Shown: one piece after another, positions 18,961 through 28,231 of the stretch | How positions within the stretch are numbered: position 1 is the stretch's first letter | Layout: each line of letters opens with the position of its first letter | From: Streptomyces nanshensis | GTDB taxonomy: Bacteria > Actinomycetota > Actinomycetes > Streptomycetales > Streptomycetaceae | Direction: 5' to 3' | Length of the DNA: 64,000 bases | NCBI RefSeq assembly: GCF_001751255.1 | Contig: NZ_LJGW01000111.1 | Location: forward strand, 1 to 64,000 | Notes under the pieces: model-generated | The model's input: the letters and a program-made list of their open reading frames with translations, nothing else | What the model was told of the DNA's origin: nothing | Databases searched by the model: none | Made by a program: the position numbers and the translations under genes

Positions 18961-20144
18961 TGGCCCCGCGGACGACGGACCTGTTGGACCGGGACTGGCT
19001 GGCCTCGCTCACTCCGGAGGAACTCGCACGCCGTGGCAGTGCAAAGTGGCGTCGTGTCCCCGGCGCACTCGGTGCTTCGGTCGCGGAGATGGACTTCGGC
19101 CTGGCCGAACCCATCACCGAAGCGCTGGTGAGGGCCGGCCGGCGAGGTGACTTCGGCTACTTCCCCCCGGCTCTGGCAGAGCGGCTCAACCAGGCAACTG
19201 CCCAGTACCAGCAGACCTCGTACGGCTGGGACGTCGACCCGGGGCGGGTTCATGCCGTGGGAGACGTCATCGTGGGGCTGGAAACCACCATCGAGTGGTT
19301 CACCCCGCCAGGATCGCCGGTAGTGGTTCTCACCCCCGCCTACATGCCCTTCCTGACCGTCCCGTCCCGGATACACCGCCCCGTGATCCAAGTGGCCCTC
19401 CGGGAGGAACACGGCACGTGGAAGCTGGACTTGGAGAAGATCGCCGCCGCGCTCCAGGCGGGCGCCCGCCTGGTCGTGCTGTGCAACCCGCACAACCCGA
19501 TCGGGAAGGTGTACACCGGATCAGAACTCCGCTCGCTCGCGGACATCGTGGACCGCCATGGAGCGCGCGTCTTCGCCGACGAGATTCACGCGCCTCTCAT
19601 CTACCCGGGCGCCCGGCACCAGTGCTACGCCCCGCTCTGTGAACTCACCGACCGGCACACGATCACGGCCACCTCGGCCTCCAAGGCATGGAACATTCCT
19701 GGGCTCAAGTGTGCGCAGTTGATCCTCGGCAGCGGGGACCAGGCCGTCTGGGAGGAAGTCCGTCACAGCGCCTCGCGCGGAGCTTCGAACCTGGGCGCTG
19801 TCGCGACGATCACCGCGTATCAGGAAGGGGCGCCCTGGCTGGCGGAGGTCCTGCGCTACCTCGAAGGCAATCGCCGGCTGCTCAGCGATCAGATCGGCGA
19901 TCAGCTCCCTGGCGTGCGCTGGGATGCACCCGACGGTACGTACCTCGCCTGGCTCGACTGCCGTGAGCTCGGCTTGGCCCCGAGTGCGGCCGCTCACTTC
20001 CTGGAGAAGGCGCGAGTCTCGGTCGCCGACGGCAAGCTCTGCGGGGTCGCCGGAGAGGGCTTCGTACGTCTCAACTTCGCCACGCCGGCCCACATCCTGG
20101 AGCAGACACTCACCGCGATGGGCACATCCCTCATCTCCTCCTGA
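18960..20144 (+). CDS. PatB/MalY-type PLP-dependent C-S lyase
   Basis: A 394-residue fold-type I PLP enzyme with the cystathionine beta-lyase (MalY/PatB) signature. It has the N-terminal VAEMDFGLAEPI, CNPHNPIGKVY, DEIHAPLIYPGARH, and the PLP lysine in SASKAWNIPGLKCAQ. It probably cleaves a carbon-sulfur bond in cystathionine, cystine or a cysteine S-conjugate to give pyruvate, ammonia and a thiol. Its ATG overlaps the ATPase stop. Plain aminotransferase activity cannot be excluded from sequence. Confidence 0.82.
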   Translation: MAPRTTDLLDRDWLASLTPEELARRGSAKWRRVPGALGASVAEMDFGLAEPITEALVRAGRRGDFGYFPPALAERLNQATAQYQQTSYGWDVDPGRVHAVGDVIVGLETTIEWFTPPGSPVVVLTPAYMPFLTVPSRIHRPVIQVALREEHGTWKLDLEKIAAALQAGARLVVLCNPHNPIGKVYTGSELRSLADIVDRHGARVFADEIHAPLIYPGARHQCYAPLCELTDRHTITATSASKAWNIPGLKCAQLILGSGDQAVWEEVRHSASRGASNLGAVATITAYQEGAPWLAEVLRYLEGNRRLLSDQIGDQLPGVRWDAPDGTYLAWLDCRELGLAPSAAAHFLEKARVSVADGKLCGVAGEGFVRLNFATPAHILEQTLTAMGTSLISS

Positions 20145-20203
20145 CCACCCTCATGCCTGGACACATACGTCCCGCATGCGCACACATAGAGAGCGAGCTC
20201 ACT

Positions 20204-21388
20204 GTGAACCGACCGTCGATCGCCGTCATCGGTGCGGGTGTCATCGGACTGTCTGTCGCCCGGTCCTTGTCGTTGTCGGGCGCGCAGGTGACGATCTTCG
20301 AGCGTGACCGAATCGGCTCCGGCACCAGCTCGGGCACGTTCGCCTGGGTCAACTCGAACGGCAAGTCTCCTGAGTCCTACCATGACTTGAACTTGGCTGG
20401 CATGCGAGAGCACGAGGAGTTGCAGCGCTCGTCGTCCTCCGAGGCGCAGTGGTACATGCAGACCGGCACCTACGAATGGACGACGAAGCCGGAGGTGGCG
20501 GAGCGGCTGCAGAAGCGTGTTCAGCGCCTGACCGATGCCGGATATCCCGTTCGGAAGGCCACGGCCGACGAGCTCAGGACACGGATCCCGGAACTGCGCA
20601 TTCACCCCCGCTCCTCCGAGATCGTGCACTTCCCGAGCGAGGGATACATCGCCCCCAGCGTCCTCCTCGCCCGGTTGTGGTCAGAGGCCAGGAGCAATGG
20701 CACCGAGCTGCGTGCACCTGTCGATGTCCTGGACGTCCTCGAAGACGGTAGCGGCGTCACGCTGCAACTGAGCAACGGACAGACTTGGCGCGGCGACTTC
20801 GTGGTCAGCGCCGTCGGCCGGTGGAGCGAGTCGATGATGAAGACCCTCGGCAAGCAGTTCGCCATGATCGATCCGGACCTGCCCAACAAGTTCGCCTGCG
20901 GGTTCCTCGGCTACACCGACCCTCAGTACGTGCAGTTGAGCTCGAACCTGATCACGCCGGAGATGAACGTCCGGCCCGACGGAGGCGGCCGTCTGCTGCT
21001 GCAGACTCCGGATCTGGACCACCGTGCGGACCCCGCGTACCAGGCCGATTCAACTGCGCTGATCGGCAAGGAGATGCTGGCGCGGCTGAACCGCCTTTTC
21101 GACAACACCTCCAGCGCGCGGATCGAGCAGATCACGGTCGGCCAGCGTGCGCGCCCTGCTGACGGACTGCCTGCGGTCGGCTTCGTCACCGATGCCGCGC
21201 GGGTGTACCTCGTGGCGACTCACAGCGGCATCACCCTGGCCCCGCTGCTGGGGAGGCTCATCAGCACCGAACTGCTGGAGGGCACGCGCTCGCCGCTACT
21301 CCGCGACTACGCCCCCGATCGGCTCGTGGGCAAGACCGTCGCGGACTTCCCCAAGTTCGCCACGCTGCACTTCCCCGCGGCGCAGTAG
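20204..21388 (+). CDS. FAD-dependent amino acid oxidase/dehydrogenase (DAO family)
   Basis: A 394-residue DadA/glycine-oxidase-like flavoprotein. It has an N-terminal FAD site IAVIGAGVIGLSVARSLSLS, the family GTSSGTFAWVNSNGK stretch, and a C-terminal ATHSGITLAPLLGRL. It should oxidise an amine or (D-)amino acid to the imino or keto acid. GTG 20204 was chosen because it directly precedes the FAD strand and has a GAG-rich site. It is the last gene of the ABC/lyase operon and probably acts on the same imported compound. Substrate unknown. Confidence 0.78.
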   Translation: MNRPSIAVIGAGVIGLSVARSLSLSGAQVTIFERDRIGSGTSSGTFAWVNSNGKSPESYHDLNLAGMREHEELQRSSSSEAQWYMQTGTYEWTTKPEVAERLQKRVQRLTDAGYPVRKATADELRTRIPELRIHPRSSEIVHFPSEGYIAPSVLLARLWSEARSNGTELRAPVDVLDVLEDGSGVTLQLSNGQTWRGDFVVSAVGRWSESMMKTLGKQFAMIDPDLPNKFACGFLGYTDPQYVQLSSNLITPEMNVRPDGGGRLLLQTPDLDHRADPAYQADSTALIGKEMLARLNRLFDNTSSARIEQITVGQRARPADGLPAVGFVTDAARVYLVATHSGITLAPLLGRLISTELLEGTRSPLLRDYAPDRLVGKTVADFPKFATLHFPAAQ

Positions 21389-21489
21389 GTCGCCGGTCGC
21401 GTCCCCGATCCGGCACACGCGGCGGTGCCGTGCACGGCATCCCGAGGAACCGCGCGTCCAAGCAGTGCTGACCAGAGGCACTTGGCTAT

Positions 21490-21504
21490 TGGAAATGATT
21501 GTCA
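21490..21504. promoter_or_regulatory. Zur-like operator upstream of the exporter operon
   Basis: TGGAAATGATTGTCA matches 12 of 15 positions of the Streptomyces Zur core TGAAAATCATTTTCA as I know it. It lies 35 bases upstream of the first start of the 49-residue ORF plus ABC exporter operon. Confidence 0.7.
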
Positions 21505-21538
21505 TATCCTTCAGGTCTTCTGGAAGGAAGAGGCTTTC

Positions 21539-21688
21539 ATGACCGATACCGAAGACAGCCTCGGAGACGTGCTCGACGCCGGCGTGCACGACTTCCACGC
21601 CTGGTCGGAGCTGCTCAGGAGACCGGTCGGGCTGGTGCTTGCACCGGCGGCATCCACACATCCCGGCGGGCGACGAGGTGCGATGTGA
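21539..21688 (+). CDS. Small 49-residue ORF leading the ABC exporter operon
   Basis: ATG 21539 has a strong ribosome site (GGAAGGAAGAGG) and comes directly after the Zur-like site, so it is the first frame translated from that promoter. It encodes an acidic start (MTDTEDSLGDVLDAG), then a moderately hydrophobic stretch (LLRRPVGLVLAPAA). Its stop overlaps the start of the ABC exporter gene in the string ATGTGA. It may be a coupling leader or a small partner of the exporter. No family recognised. Confidence 0.5.
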   Translation: MTDTEDSLGDVLDAGVHDFHAWSELLRRPVGLVLAPAASTHPGGRRGAM

Positions 21689-23475
21689 TCAGCTCGCTCA
21701 TACGGCCCGTGCAGGGACGTCTCACACTGGCGGTCGGGCTCATGGCGCTGGCGTCGTTGGTCCAGCTCGTCCCCGCCCTGGCGATCGCCGAGTTGGCCCG
21801 GGAGTTCGCACCGTCCATCGTCGCCGAGGTGACTCCGGACGAGACGGCCTCGTACTGGACCATCGGCTGGGTGGCAGTCGGAGCCATTTTCGCCATGCTG
21901 GTCTTGTTCATGGCGGCGGGTCTTGTCTCGCATCTCGCCGACTCCGCCCTGTCGCTGCACGTTCGGCGGCGTCTTGTCGATCATCTGGGACGGGTGCCGC
22001 TGGGGTGGTTCGGCCGTCGCAGTTCCGGCACGGTCCGCAAGGTGGTTCAGGACGACGTCTCCGCGCTGCATCATCTGGTCGCTCACGCCACCCTGGACGT
22101 CACCGCTGCAACCGTTGTCCCGGTTGTCTCTCTCCTCTACCTCTTCGTCGTCGACTGGCGGCTGACGCTGATCATGCTGATCCCCGTAGTGATCGGCCTC
22201 GTCTCGTTCAGCCTCGCGATGCGCGGAGCCATGGCCAAGTACGCCGAGTACGACGCCTCTTTGGCCCGTCTTGGTGCCGCCTCGGTGGAACTCGTCGACG
22301 GCATCACGGTCGTCAAGGCTTTCGGTGAGACCGGCCGGGCGCACCGTGCCTTCCGCGAAGCGGGCGAACAGTTCAGCGCCTTCTTCTACGGGTGGATGCG
22401 CCAGACGGCACGCGCGAGTGTGATCTTCGAGGTCGCCATCTCGCCTTCCGCGATTCTCGCCACCGTGCTTGCCGGCGCCGGTCTGCTGGTCGGAACCGGA
22501 AGGATGGCCGCTCTCGATGTATTGCCGTTCGCGCTGTTGGCGTTGGGGATCACCGGGTCCATGGTGCGCTTCATGTACGGCACGCAGCAGGTGCGTGAGG
22601 GGAGGCAGGCCGCCGAACGCATCGGTGAAGTGCTGTCCGTGAAGGCCCTTCCGGAGCCTGCGTCCGAAGAGGCCGTCTCTCCCACGACCGGCCATGGTGC
22701 CGGCCATGTCGCCTACGAGCAGGCCGAGTTCTCCTACAACGAGGCCACGAAGGCCGTGCGCGGGGTGAGCCTCGAACTCCGTCCCGGCAGCGTCACGGCG
22801 CTCGTCGGTCCGTCGGGTTCCGGGAAGTCGACCCTCGCCAGGCTCCTCCCGCGGTTCGACGACGTCGACGCCGGTGCCGTGCGGCTCGGCGGCCTGGACA
22901 TCCGGCGACTGCCCACGCGTCATCTCTACGAGCACGTGGGTTTCGTCTTCCAGGACGTCGCGCTGCTGCGCACCACGGTGCGCGACAACATCCGCCTGGG
23001 GAGGCCGGACGCCGGGGACGAAGCGGTCCGCGCGGCCGCACGAGCCGCCCAGATCCATCAGCGCGTCCTGGACACCCCGCGGGGCTATGACTCGGTCGTC
23101 GGGGACGACACGGTCTTCTCGGGCGGGGAGGCCCAGCGCATCTCCATCGCCCGCGCGCTGCTTGCCGATGCGCCCGTACTCGTCCTCGACGAGGCCACCG
23201 CCTTCGCCGACCCCGAATCCGAGGCCGCCGTCCAGGAGGCTCTCTCCCAACTCGTCGCAGGGCGGACGCTGTTGGTCATCGCGCACCGACTGCACACGAT
23301 CAAGGGTGTCGACCAGATCGCCGTCATGGACAGCGGCCGCGTCGTCGAGTTGGGCACCCACGAGCAGCTTCTCTCCGCGGGCGGCCGGTACAGCCGGTTG
23401 TGGAACGCGTACGAGAACGGGCGGACAGGCAGCGAGAGCTTCCTGGCGGCCACCGGTGAGGAGACCAGCCGATGA
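21685..23475 (+). CDS. ABC exporter half-transporter (YbtP/IrtA-like)
   Basis: A 596-residue fused membrane-ATPase half-transporter. About six spans (residues 10-300) are followed by the ATPase: Walker A GPSGSGKST, signature FSGGEAQRISI, Walker B LVLDEATAFADPESE and H-loop IAHRL. The DEATAFADPE form is typical of siderophore-linked pairs such as YbtPQ and IrtAB. It should dimerise with the next gene product. YbtPQ and IrtAB move metal-siderophore complexes inwards despite the exporter fold, so direction cannot be read from the fold alone. GTG 21685 is chosen for GAGG spacing and overlap with the leader ORF. Confidence 0.87.
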   Translation: MISSLIRPVQGRLTLAVGLMALASLVQLVPALAIAELAREFAPSIVAEVTPDETASYWTIGWVAVGAIFAMLVLFMAAGLVSHLADSALSLHVRRRLVDHLGRVPLGWFGRRSSGTVRKVVQDDVSALHHLVAHATLDVTAATVVPVVSLLYLFVVDWRLTLIMLIPVVIGLVSFSLAMRGAMAKYAEYDASLARLGAASVELVDGITVVKAFGETGRAHRAFREAGEQFSAFFYGWMRQTARASVIFEVAISPSAILATVLAGAGLLVGTGRMAALDVLPFALLALGITGSMVRFMYGTQQVREGRQAAERIGEVLSVKALPEPASEEAVSPTTGHGAGHVAYEQAEFSYNEATKAVRGVSLELRPGSVTALVGPSGSGKSTLARLLPRFDDVDAGAVRLGGLDIRRLPTRHLYEHVGFVFQDVALLRTTVRDNIRLGRPDAGDEAVRAAARAAQIHQRVLDTPRGYDSVVGDDTVFSGGEAQRISIARALLADAPVLVLDEATAFADPESEAAVQEALSQLVAGRTLLVIAHRLHTIKGVDQIAVMDSGRVVELGTHEQLLSAGGRYSRLWNAYENGRTGSESFLAATGEETSR

Positions 23476-25202
23476 TCAAGCTTCTGACGGCCTTGTTCGA
23501 GCAGGGCGCACGCCGCCGGTTCCGGGGCTTGCTCGCCGGCCTGGTCCTGGTCGGGGTGCTGGAAGGCGTGACGTTCGTGCTGCTGGCGCCCGTGCTGTCG
23601 ACCATGCTCAAGGGCGATCACGTCCGGATGTGGTGGTGGATCGGAGCCCTTGCTCTCGTCGCCGCCTTGTACGGAGCGGCTCTGGCATGGACGACTCATG
23701 TCGGCTACCGCGTCGGCACGAACGCGCTGAGTTCCATCTACGCCAAGCTCGGCGATCATCTGTCGCTCCTCCCCCTGGGCTGGTTCAACACCGAGCGGAC
23801 GGGGTCGATCAGCCGGCTCGTCACCAAGGGAGCGGTGAACATCGCGGGGGCTCCGGCACATCTCCTGCGTCCCGTGGTCACCGCTGTCGTCTCTCCGCTG
23901 ACGGTCATGCTCTTCATGCTCGTCATCGAGTGGCGCATCGGGCTCGCCCTGTTGCTGTCGGCGCCGGTGGCACTCGGAGCCCAGCGCATCAGCAACGCCA
24001 TGATCACGCGTGCTGATGTGGCATGGGACGCTTCGGCGGCCGACGCCAACGCCCGCGTACTGGAATACGCGCGGATGCAGCCGGTGCTGCGGGCCTTCGG
24101 CAGGCACATCGACGGCAACGAGCTCCTCGACGCCTCACTCACACATGAGTCGGCGATGGGACGCAGGCTGCTCCTCCGCGGAGCCACCGGTTTCTCGCTC
24201 TATCTGGCCGCGCTGCAGGGGGTGATCGTCGTGGCGATATTCCTCGCGATCTACCTGACGCTGGAGGGCGGTCTGTCCGCTTCGTTGGCGATCGCTCTGC
24301 TGGTACTCACGGTCCGGTTCGTCGAACCGCTCGTCGCCGCCGCCGACTTGGGGTCCGCGGCGAGGCTCGCCACCGAATCCCTGAAGCGGATCAACGCGGT
24401 GCTCGACTCCCCCGTCATGCCCGAACCCTCCGTTCCCCGCCGGGCGAAGAACTCCGAAGTGGTCCTGGACGACGTCTCTTTCGGCTACGACGAGGACGCT
24501 CCTGTGCTGCGCGGCGTCAGTTTCCGCGCACCTGCCGGAGGAGTGACGGCCATCGTCGGTCCGTCCGGTTCGGGGAAGTCCACCGTGCTGCGCCTCATCT
24601 CGCGCTTCTACGACGCGGACGACGGCGCGGTGCTCATCGGCGGCGAGGACGTACGGAACCTCGGCACCGGCGAGGTCATGCGCAACGTGGCCATGGTCTT
24701 CCAGGACGTCTACCTCTTCGAGGGCAGCATCCTGGACAACATACGGATCGGGCGCCGCGACGCCTCCGACGAGGACGTGATGGAGGCGGCCCGTACGGCG
24801 CGCGTGGACGAGATCGCCGAACGGCTCCCGGACGGCTGGGAGACGCAGGTCGGCGAAGGCGGGACGGCGCTCTCCGGCGGGGAACGTCAACGTCTGTCCG
24901 TCGCCAGGGCCCTGCTGAAGAACGCACCCGTCCTGCTCCTGGACGAAGCGACGGCTGCTTTGGACCCCGAGAACGAGGCGGCCGTGCACGAGGCGATCCG
25001 GCACCTGGCACATCAGCGCACTGTCATCGTCATCGCGCACCGGATCAACACCGTGGTGGCCGCGGACCGGATCGTCGTGCTCGACCGGGGCGCGGTGGAG
25101 GACACCGGTACCCACACCGAACTGCTCGAACGAGGCGGCCGCTACGCCGAGTTCTGGTCCCAGCGTCAGCAGGCAGCCGGATGGCGTCTCGTGCACGACT
25201 GA
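23472..25202 (+). CDS. ABC exporter half-transporter (YbtQ/IrtB-like)
   Basis: A 576-residue partner of the preceding half-transporter, overlapping it by 4 bases (ATGA). The membrane domain includes the typical GDHLSLLPLGWFNTERTGSISRL coupling region (by position, residues 93-115). The ATPase has GPSGSGKST, LSGGERQRLSVARALL, LLLDEATAALDPENE and IAHRI. Both copies carry complete ATPase motifs, so the heterodimer should have two working sites. It converges on the biosynthetic operon. Confidence 0.87.
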   Translation: MIKLLTALFEQGARRRFRGLLAGLVLVGVLEGVTFVLLAPVLSTMLKGDHVRMWWWIGALALVAALYGAALAWTTHVGYRVGTNALSSIYAKLGDHLSLLPLGWFNTERTGSISRLVTKGAVNIAGAPAHLLRPVVTAVVSPLTVMLFMLVIEWRIGLALLLSAPVALGAQRISNAMITRADVAWDASAADANARVLEYARMQPVLRAFGRHIDGNELLDASLTHESAMGRRLLLRGATGFSLYLAALQGVIVVAIFLAIYLTLEGGLSASLAIALLVLTVRFVEPLVAAADLGSAARLATESLKRINAVLDSPVMPEPSVPRRAKNSEVVLDDVSFGYDEDAPVLRGVSFRAPAGGVTAIVGPSGSGKSTVLRLISRFYDADDGAVLIGGEDVRNLGTGEVMRNVAMVFQDVYLFEGSILDNIRIGRRDASDEDVMEAARTARVDEIAERLPDGWETQVGEGGTALSGGERQRLSVARALLKNAPVLLLDEATAALDPENEAAVHEAIRHLAHQRTVIVIAHRINTVVAADRIVVLDRGAVEDTGTHTELLERGGRYAEFWSQRQQAAGWRLVHD

Positions 25203-25262
25203 GACGGGTCACCCAGTGCTGCTGCCCTCTCGCTGAAACCACAGCGGGATGAGGCCGCCGCT

Positions 25263-26858
25263 TCACGATGCCGCATCGCGGATGAGAGCCGTCTTGTCGA
25301 CCTTGCCGAGGACGGTGCGCGGGAGACTCGCCAATACACGTGTCTCGTCCGGGAACTTGTAGGCCGCGAGACCGTGCGCCCCGAGGTGGGCGATGAGTTC
25401 GGAGTGGGTGGGGGTCTGGCCACGAGCGATGACGCAGGCACACGTACGTTCACCGAGCGAGGCGTCGGGCAGCCCGACGACGGCCACGTCGAGGACGGCG
25501 GGATGGCTCAGAAGATGGTTCTCCAGCTCCTCGACGGGGACCTTCTCCCCGCCCCGGTTGATGACGTCCTTGAGGCGTCCCTCCACGACGAGGTGCCCCG
25601 TCGGCAGCCGTCTGACCAGGTCGCCGCTGCGAAGGAAGCCGTCGGGAGTGAAGGCGGTGGCATTGTGCTCGGCCGCACGGTAGTAACCGCGCAGTGTGTA
25701 CGGGCCGCGCACGAGCAGCTCACCGGTCTCTCCTTCGGGGACGTCACGCCCTTCGGTGTCGACGACGCGTACTTCGTCGTCCTCGGCGAGCGGGCGCCCC
25801 TGCGTGTGCAGGACCAGTTCCTCGTCGTCGTCCAGGCGCGTGTAGTTGAGCAGCCCTTCCGCCATCCCGAAGACCTGCTGGAGGCTGCAGCCGAGTTCGG
25901 GGCCGACGCGGCGAGCCGTCTCGGCCTTGAGCCGGGAACCGCCCACCTGGAGGAGTTGGAGACTGCTGAGGTCGTCGTCGAGCCACTGAGTGGCTTCGAG
26001 CCATAGCTGCGCCAGCGGCGGCACCAGTGCGGTGACGGTGACCCTGTCACGGGCGATGAGGGGGAACGCGGTGTCCGGGCTGGGGTCGGGGCACATCACG
26101 AGGGTGCCGCCCGCGTGGAGCGTTCCCAGGATGCCGGGACAGGCGAGGGGGAAGTTGTGTGCAGCAGGCAGCGCCACCAGATAGCGGGTGAGGGGGTTCA
26201 ACCCGCTGACCTGGGCGCTGGCTGCCGCGTTGTAGAAGTAGTCGTCGTGGGTGCGCGGGATGAGTTTGGGTGCGCCGGTAGTGCCGCCGGACAGCAGCAG
26301 AAGCGCCACGTCGGCGGGTTCGGGCCCGTGCAGCGGTTCCGGCTCGGTCTCCAGCGTCTGCAGAGCGGTGAACTCCTGCGCGTCGCCGACCACCAGTACG
26401 TGGCGGAGCGAGGGCGCACGGTCCTTCATCGCGCGGGCGAGCGTCCGGTGGTCGAAACCGAAATGGGCGTCGGGTATGACGTACGCCGCGGCGCCGGACA
26501 GCGTGATCAAGTGCTCTATTTCCACGTGCCGTTGGGCGGGGAGCGTCATGACGGGTACGGCACCGAGGCGGAAGAGGGCGAAGATCAGTTGCACGAACTC
26601 GGCTGTGTTGGGCAGTTGCACGACGACTCGGTCTCCCGGCGCGAGGCCGAGCCGCTGCAGACCGGTCGCGAGGCAGTCGGCGCGCTGGTCCAGCTCGCGA
26701 TAGGTCCAGCGTCGGTCGCGGTCGATCAAGGCGACGGCTTCGGGATGTGTCCCCGCTCGCTCACGCAGCAGGGAGCCGAGGGTGCGTCCGGTCCAGTAGC
26801 CGCATTCGCGGTAGCGGGTGGCGAAGGTCTCGGGCCAGGGCACGAATCCGTCCAGCAT
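25263..26858 (-). CDS. Salicyl-AMP ligase (DhbE/YbtE-like aryl adenylation enzyme)
   Basis: A 531-residue stand-alone adenylation enzyme that activates an aryl acid as AMP ester and loads it on the aryl carrier domain. It has P-loop [12 protein letters not shown], the aryl-acid family motif [16 protein letters not shown]-type region LRSGDLVRR, hinge [14 protein letters not shown] and catalytic Lys in LGKVDKTAL. It has no carrier domain; that sits at the N-terminus of the large NRPS (46.8 kb). The adjacent salicylate synthase makes salicylate the expected substrate. It starts 2 bases after the salicylate synthase stop and is the last gene of the operon. Confidence 0.9.
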   Translation of the reverse strand: MLDGFVPWPETFATRYRECGYWTGRTLGSLLRERAGTHPEAVALIDRDRRWTYRELDQRADCLATGLQRLGLAPGDRVVVQLPNTAEFVQLIFALFRLGAVPVMTLPAQRHVEIEHLITLSGAAAYVIPDAHFGFDHRTLARAMKDRAPSLRHVLVVGDAQEFTALQTLETEPEPLHGPEPADVALLLLSGGTTGAPKLIPRTHDDYFYNAAASAQVSGLNPLTRYLVALPAAHNFPLACPGILGTLHAGGTLVMCPDPSPDTAFPLIARDRVTVTALVPPLAQLWLEATQWLDDDLSSLQLLQVGGSRLKAETARRVGPELGCSLQQVFGMAEGLLNYTRLDDDEELVLHTQGRPLAEDDEVRVVDTEGRDVPEGETGELLVRGPYTLRGYYRAAEHNATAFTPDGFLRSGDLVRRLPTGHLVVEGRLKDVINRGGEKVPVEELENHLLSHPAVLDVAVVGLPDASLGERTCACVIARGQTPTHSELIAHLGAHGLAAYKFPDETRVLASLPRTVLGKVDKTALIRDAAS

Positions 26859-26860
26859 GC

Positions 26861-28210
26861 TCAGCTCTCCTTGGGGACGACGTAGGGGGCGACGCTGAGG
26901 AGCTTTTCGCAGGTCTCCTCGTACTCGCGGCTGGGGCGTGAGGCGCCGACCACACCGGCGCCCGCGCGCAGCCAGGCCCGTCCGCCGTGCTGGTACACGG
27001 CCCGCAGCACGAGTGCGGCGTCGAGCGACCCGTCGGCGCCGGCCAGCACGACGGCGCCCGCGTACATGCCGCGCGGCCGGTCCTCCAGCTCCCTGATGAG
27101 CCGGTATGCGGCCTGTTTGGGGATGCCGGAGGCCGTGACGGGTGGGAACACGGCGCTGAGAGCGTCCCAGGCGGTGCGTTCTTCGGAGAGTTCGGTGGCC
27201 ACACGTGAGGCGAGGTGCTGCACGCTGCCGCGGGGCTTGACCGCGAGGAACTCCCGTATGTGCGTGGTGTGCGGGATGCCGACGGAGTCGAGTTCCTCAA
27301 CGGCCAGCTTCACCGACGTCGCGTGCTCGTACACCTCTTTGGCGTCGCGCCGGAGTTCGGTGCGCAGCGCCGTGTCGGTCTCCGGCACCCCTGTCAGGGC
27401 ACGGGTGCCGGCGAGAGGCTGGGTGACGGCGGTGCCCCCGGCGGACACTTCGACGACCGTCTCCGGGCTGAAGCCCGCGGCCTGCCGGCCGCCGAGATCG
27501 AGGAGGAAGGAGCGTGCGGGGGTGTTGGCCGCTCGCCCGCGAACATAGGTCGCGGTCATGTCGACGGTGAAGGGGAGTTCCACGCTGCGCGAGAGGATGA
27601 CCTTGTCGAGTTCTCCCTTGCCGATCTGCCCCACGGCGTAGGCCACTTGGTCCTCGTACGCCTTTCGTGCTCCGTGAACCGTGACGGGTCTGAGGACGGG
27701 GTCAGGCGTGTGTTCGGAGCAGGCGGAGAGGACCTTGGCCAGGCGCTCGGTGATCTCCGGTTCGAGTGTCCGGACGTGAATCCTGTCTTCGGTCACCGTC
27801 AGTTCGGTACGAGGAACGATGAGGTGAGCGAGGAGTCCGTCCCCCTCTTCGCCTCCCTCGCCGGCGAGAGCGGAGGCGGGCGGGCTTTTCGTCACGTCGG
27901 CCAGTTCGAAGGCCAGCCATCCGAAGGCGTTCCAGTCGACGACGGGCAACCCGTCCAGGGCGGCACGTATCGCTTGCCAGGGACTGGCTGTCCAAGGGAC
28001 CGCTGTCTCGTCGGACGCCGCGCGGGTCGTACGAACGGTGTGGGCGTCAACTCTGATCTCGGCGCTGGGGTTTCCCGCGACGTGCCAGTGGTCGTCGCGC
28101 TCGTAGACGACATAGTCGGTGAGCAGGCCCGAGTCGGCGAGACGCGCGATGAACGCCATCGGGTCGAGAGGCCCGTCGATACATGCGTGTTCGTAGTGCT
28201 GCTGTTCCAT
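26861..28210 (-). CDS. Salicylate synthase (Irp9/MbtI family)
   Basis: A 449-residue chorismate-utilising enzyme converting chorismate to salicylate and pyruvate by way of isochorismate. The chorismate-binding core is complete: general-base Lys in [12 protein letters not shown], then [30 protein letters not shown], the SVQHLASRV metal region and [15 protein letters not shown]. Its length agrees with single-chain salicylate synthases rather than the two-gene PchA/PchB system, and no separate lyase gene is present. It lies 21 bases after NRPS2. Confidence 0.92.
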   Translation of the reverse strand: MEQQHYEHACIDGPLDPMAFIARLADSGLLTDYVVYERDDHWHVAGNPSAEIRVDAHTVRTTRAASDETAVPWTASPWQAIRAALDGLPVVDWNAFGWLAFELADVTKSPPASALAGEGGEEGDGLLAHLIVPRTELTVTEDRIHVRTLEPEITERLAKVLSACSEHTPDPVLRPVTVHGARKAYEDQVAYAVGQIGKGELDKVILSRSVELPFTVDMTATYVRGRAANTPARSFLLDLGGRQAAGFSPETVVEVSAGGTAVTQPLAGTRALTGVPETDTALRTELRRDAKEVYEHATSVKLAVEELDSVGIPHTTHIREFLAVKPRGSVQHLASRVATELSEERTAWDALSAVFPPVTASGIPKQAAYRLIRELEDRPRGMYAGAVVLAGADGSLDAALVLRAVYQHGGRAWLRAGAGVVGASRPSREYEETCEKLLSVAPYVVPKES

Positions 28211-28231
28211 GTGGCTCTCCGGCTTCGAGGG

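Noticed and set aside
21420-21445. GCCGTGCACGGC palindrome after the FAD oxidase gene
   Set aside because: Short self-complementary GC word, common by chance at this base composition; no T-run and no flanking stem.
22874-24016. A 380-codon alternative frame within the two ABC half-transporter genes
   Set aside because: Ser/Arg/Thr-rich shadow of clear ATPase motifs.
21685-25202. Treating the ABC pair as an iron-siderophore importer by analogy to YbtPQ/IrtAB
   Set aside because: Direction and metal cannot be inferred from sequence, and the promoter site looks like Zur rather than an iron box, so only a general transporter role is claimed.
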